Shown here piece by piece: positions 5,337 to 6,079 of a stretch of 6,079 bases of DNA (position 1 is its first letter; every line of letters starts with the position of its first letter). The position numbers and the translations under genes were made by a program. Source of the stretch: Prevotellaceae bacterium (GTDB lineage Bacteria > Bacteroidota > Bacteroidia > Bacteroidales > UBA932); NCBI GenBank assembly GCA_031275145.1, contig JAISPE010000418.1, positions 1-6,079 on the forward strand, in the 5' to 3' direction. Below the pieces are notes generated by a model that worked only from the letters and a program-made list of their open reading frames with translations, was not told the DNA's origin and made no database searches.

Positions 5337-6079
5337 ATGAGTAAAAATATGGAAATAACTGTTGTCAAGATAGGTGGTAATGTCATCGACAAACCCGAAG
5401 ATTTGACTTGTTTTCTGAAAAAGTTTGCCGCCTTGTCCGGCGATAAAATACTGGTACACGGAGGCGGCAAACTTGCTACGAAGCTTTCTGACAGGCTTGA
5501 TATTCCGGCGAAAATGATAGACGGCAGGCGTGTAACCGATTCGCAAACAATAGAAATCGTGACTATGGTGTATGCCGGCTTAATAAACAAGTCTGTCACA
5601 GCGCAACTCCAGTCGTTCGGATGTGATGCCGCAGGTTTTTCGGGAGCTGACGCCGGCATAATAAAAGCAGTGAAAAGGTCTCCCGTTCCCGTCGATTTCG
5701 GTTTTGTCGGCGATATTCCCTGCGACGGTGTCAATTTGCAACGGCTGATGTCTTTCATCAATATGGGACTTGTTCCCGTATTCTGTTCCATAATGGCAGA
5801 CAGTCAAGGCGTTTTGCTCAACTGTAATGCCGACACAATCGCTCAGTCTGTTGCGACGGCAGTCTCATCTGCCGGTGTTTCCGTAAAACTGATTTACTGT
5901 TTCGAAAAACAGGGACTGTTAGCAAATATCAATGACGATAATTCGGTTATTCCTCTGATAAATTCCGCTAACTGTGAGATACTCAAAAACGAAGGAGTAA
6001 TTTCCGCCGGTATGATTCCCAAGATAGACAATGCTTTCAAAGCATTAAATGCAGGCGTAAAAGAAGTCGTTATAAAATC
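5337..6079 (+). CDS. argB: Acetylglutamate (or succinylglutamate) kinase, 3' end cut
   Basis: About 247 codons are visible and the frame is open at the window edge; the family is near 258 residues, so only some 10 are missing. It phosphorylates N-acetyl-L-glutamate in arginine synthesis. Amino-acid kinase landmarks: VVKIGGN with K11; HGGGK (41-45), the glycine-rich nucleotide and substrate loop; GRRVT (63-67) with R65 as the substrate-binding arginine; LNCNAD (161-166) with N162 and catalytic D166; and GMIPK (225-229) with K229. In some Bacteroidales arginine synthesis runs through succinylated intermediates, so succinylglutamate may be the real substrate; the sequence alone cannot decide. 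ATG at 5337 is taken as start, but ATG at 5349 is equally possible. It begins 14 nt after bioB with no promoter between, so the two are probably one transcript. Confidence 0.93.
   Translation, partial: MSKNMEITVVKIGGNVIDKPEDLTCFLKKFAALSGDKILVHGGGKLATKLSDRLDIPAKMIDGRRVTDSQTIEIVTMVYAGLINKSVTAQLQSFGCDAAGFSGADAGIIKAVKRSPVPVDFGFVGDIPCDGVNLQRLMSFINMGLVPVFCSIMADSQGVLLNCNADTIAQSVATAVSSAGVSVKLIYCFEKQGLLANINDDNSVIPLINSANCEILKNEGVISAGMIPKIDNAFKALNAGVKEVVIK

Noticed and set aside
5333..5791. 152-codon open frame on the minus strand
   Set aside because: It lies wholly antisense to argB, whose kinase motifs are intact; low-complexity Ser/Pro-rich reading with no recognisable domain.

Overview
The window looks like chromosomal DNA from a Bacteroidota bacterium, most likely an anaerobe of the order Bacteroidales. 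The main clue is promoter grammar: three sites have TTTG, an 18-nt spacer and TAnnTTTG (413-442 +, 4284-4313 +, 3948-3977 -), the sigma-ABfr-type pattern of that phylum, and clear Shine-Dalgarno sites are absent before the genes. The protein styles fit (a CLC transporter with GHGIT/GAEAP motifs, a cysteine-rich anaerobe-like BioB). No mobile element, CRISPR array, tRNA or rRNA was seen.

Layout. Positions 1-357 (+) are the C-terminal 118 residues of a protein I do not recognise. A strong hairpin (367-406), a consensus promoter (413-442) and a short orphan coding stretch (461-595 +) follow. Converging on these from the right is a minus-strand run, probably one operon, in transcription order: a CLC chloride channel/antiporter with a CBS pair (3752-1974), tpiA (1943-1194, 30 nt later), then a small five-helix Yip1-like membrane protein (1116-607), separated from tpiA by 77 nt holding a 19-bp hairpin repeat.

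The 592-nt gap from 3753 to 4344 has no credible protein gene but is dense in signals. On the minus strand there is a complete candidate small RNA (about 3824-3944) with its own promoter and a long hairpin ending in seven Us, then a separate -7 site for the CLC gene. Upstream of the sRNA promoter lie nested AT-rich palindromes (3982-4014). Further right are GCCGGAAA direct repeats and two tandem terminator-like hairpins (4212-4286), the second running into the bioB promoter.

On the plus strand bioB (4345-5322) is followed after 14 nt by argB (5337 to the window edge, about 247 codons visible), so they are probably co-transcribed. Biotin synthase and acetyl/succinyl-glutamate kinase have no direct pathway link, and no other biotin or arginine gene is in view.

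The most interesting items are the unclassified sRNA, the extra cysteines beside the auxiliary cluster ligands of BioB, and the replacement of the internal proton glutamate in the CLC protein. All ORF and fold calls were made by eye; no database search or folding program was run.
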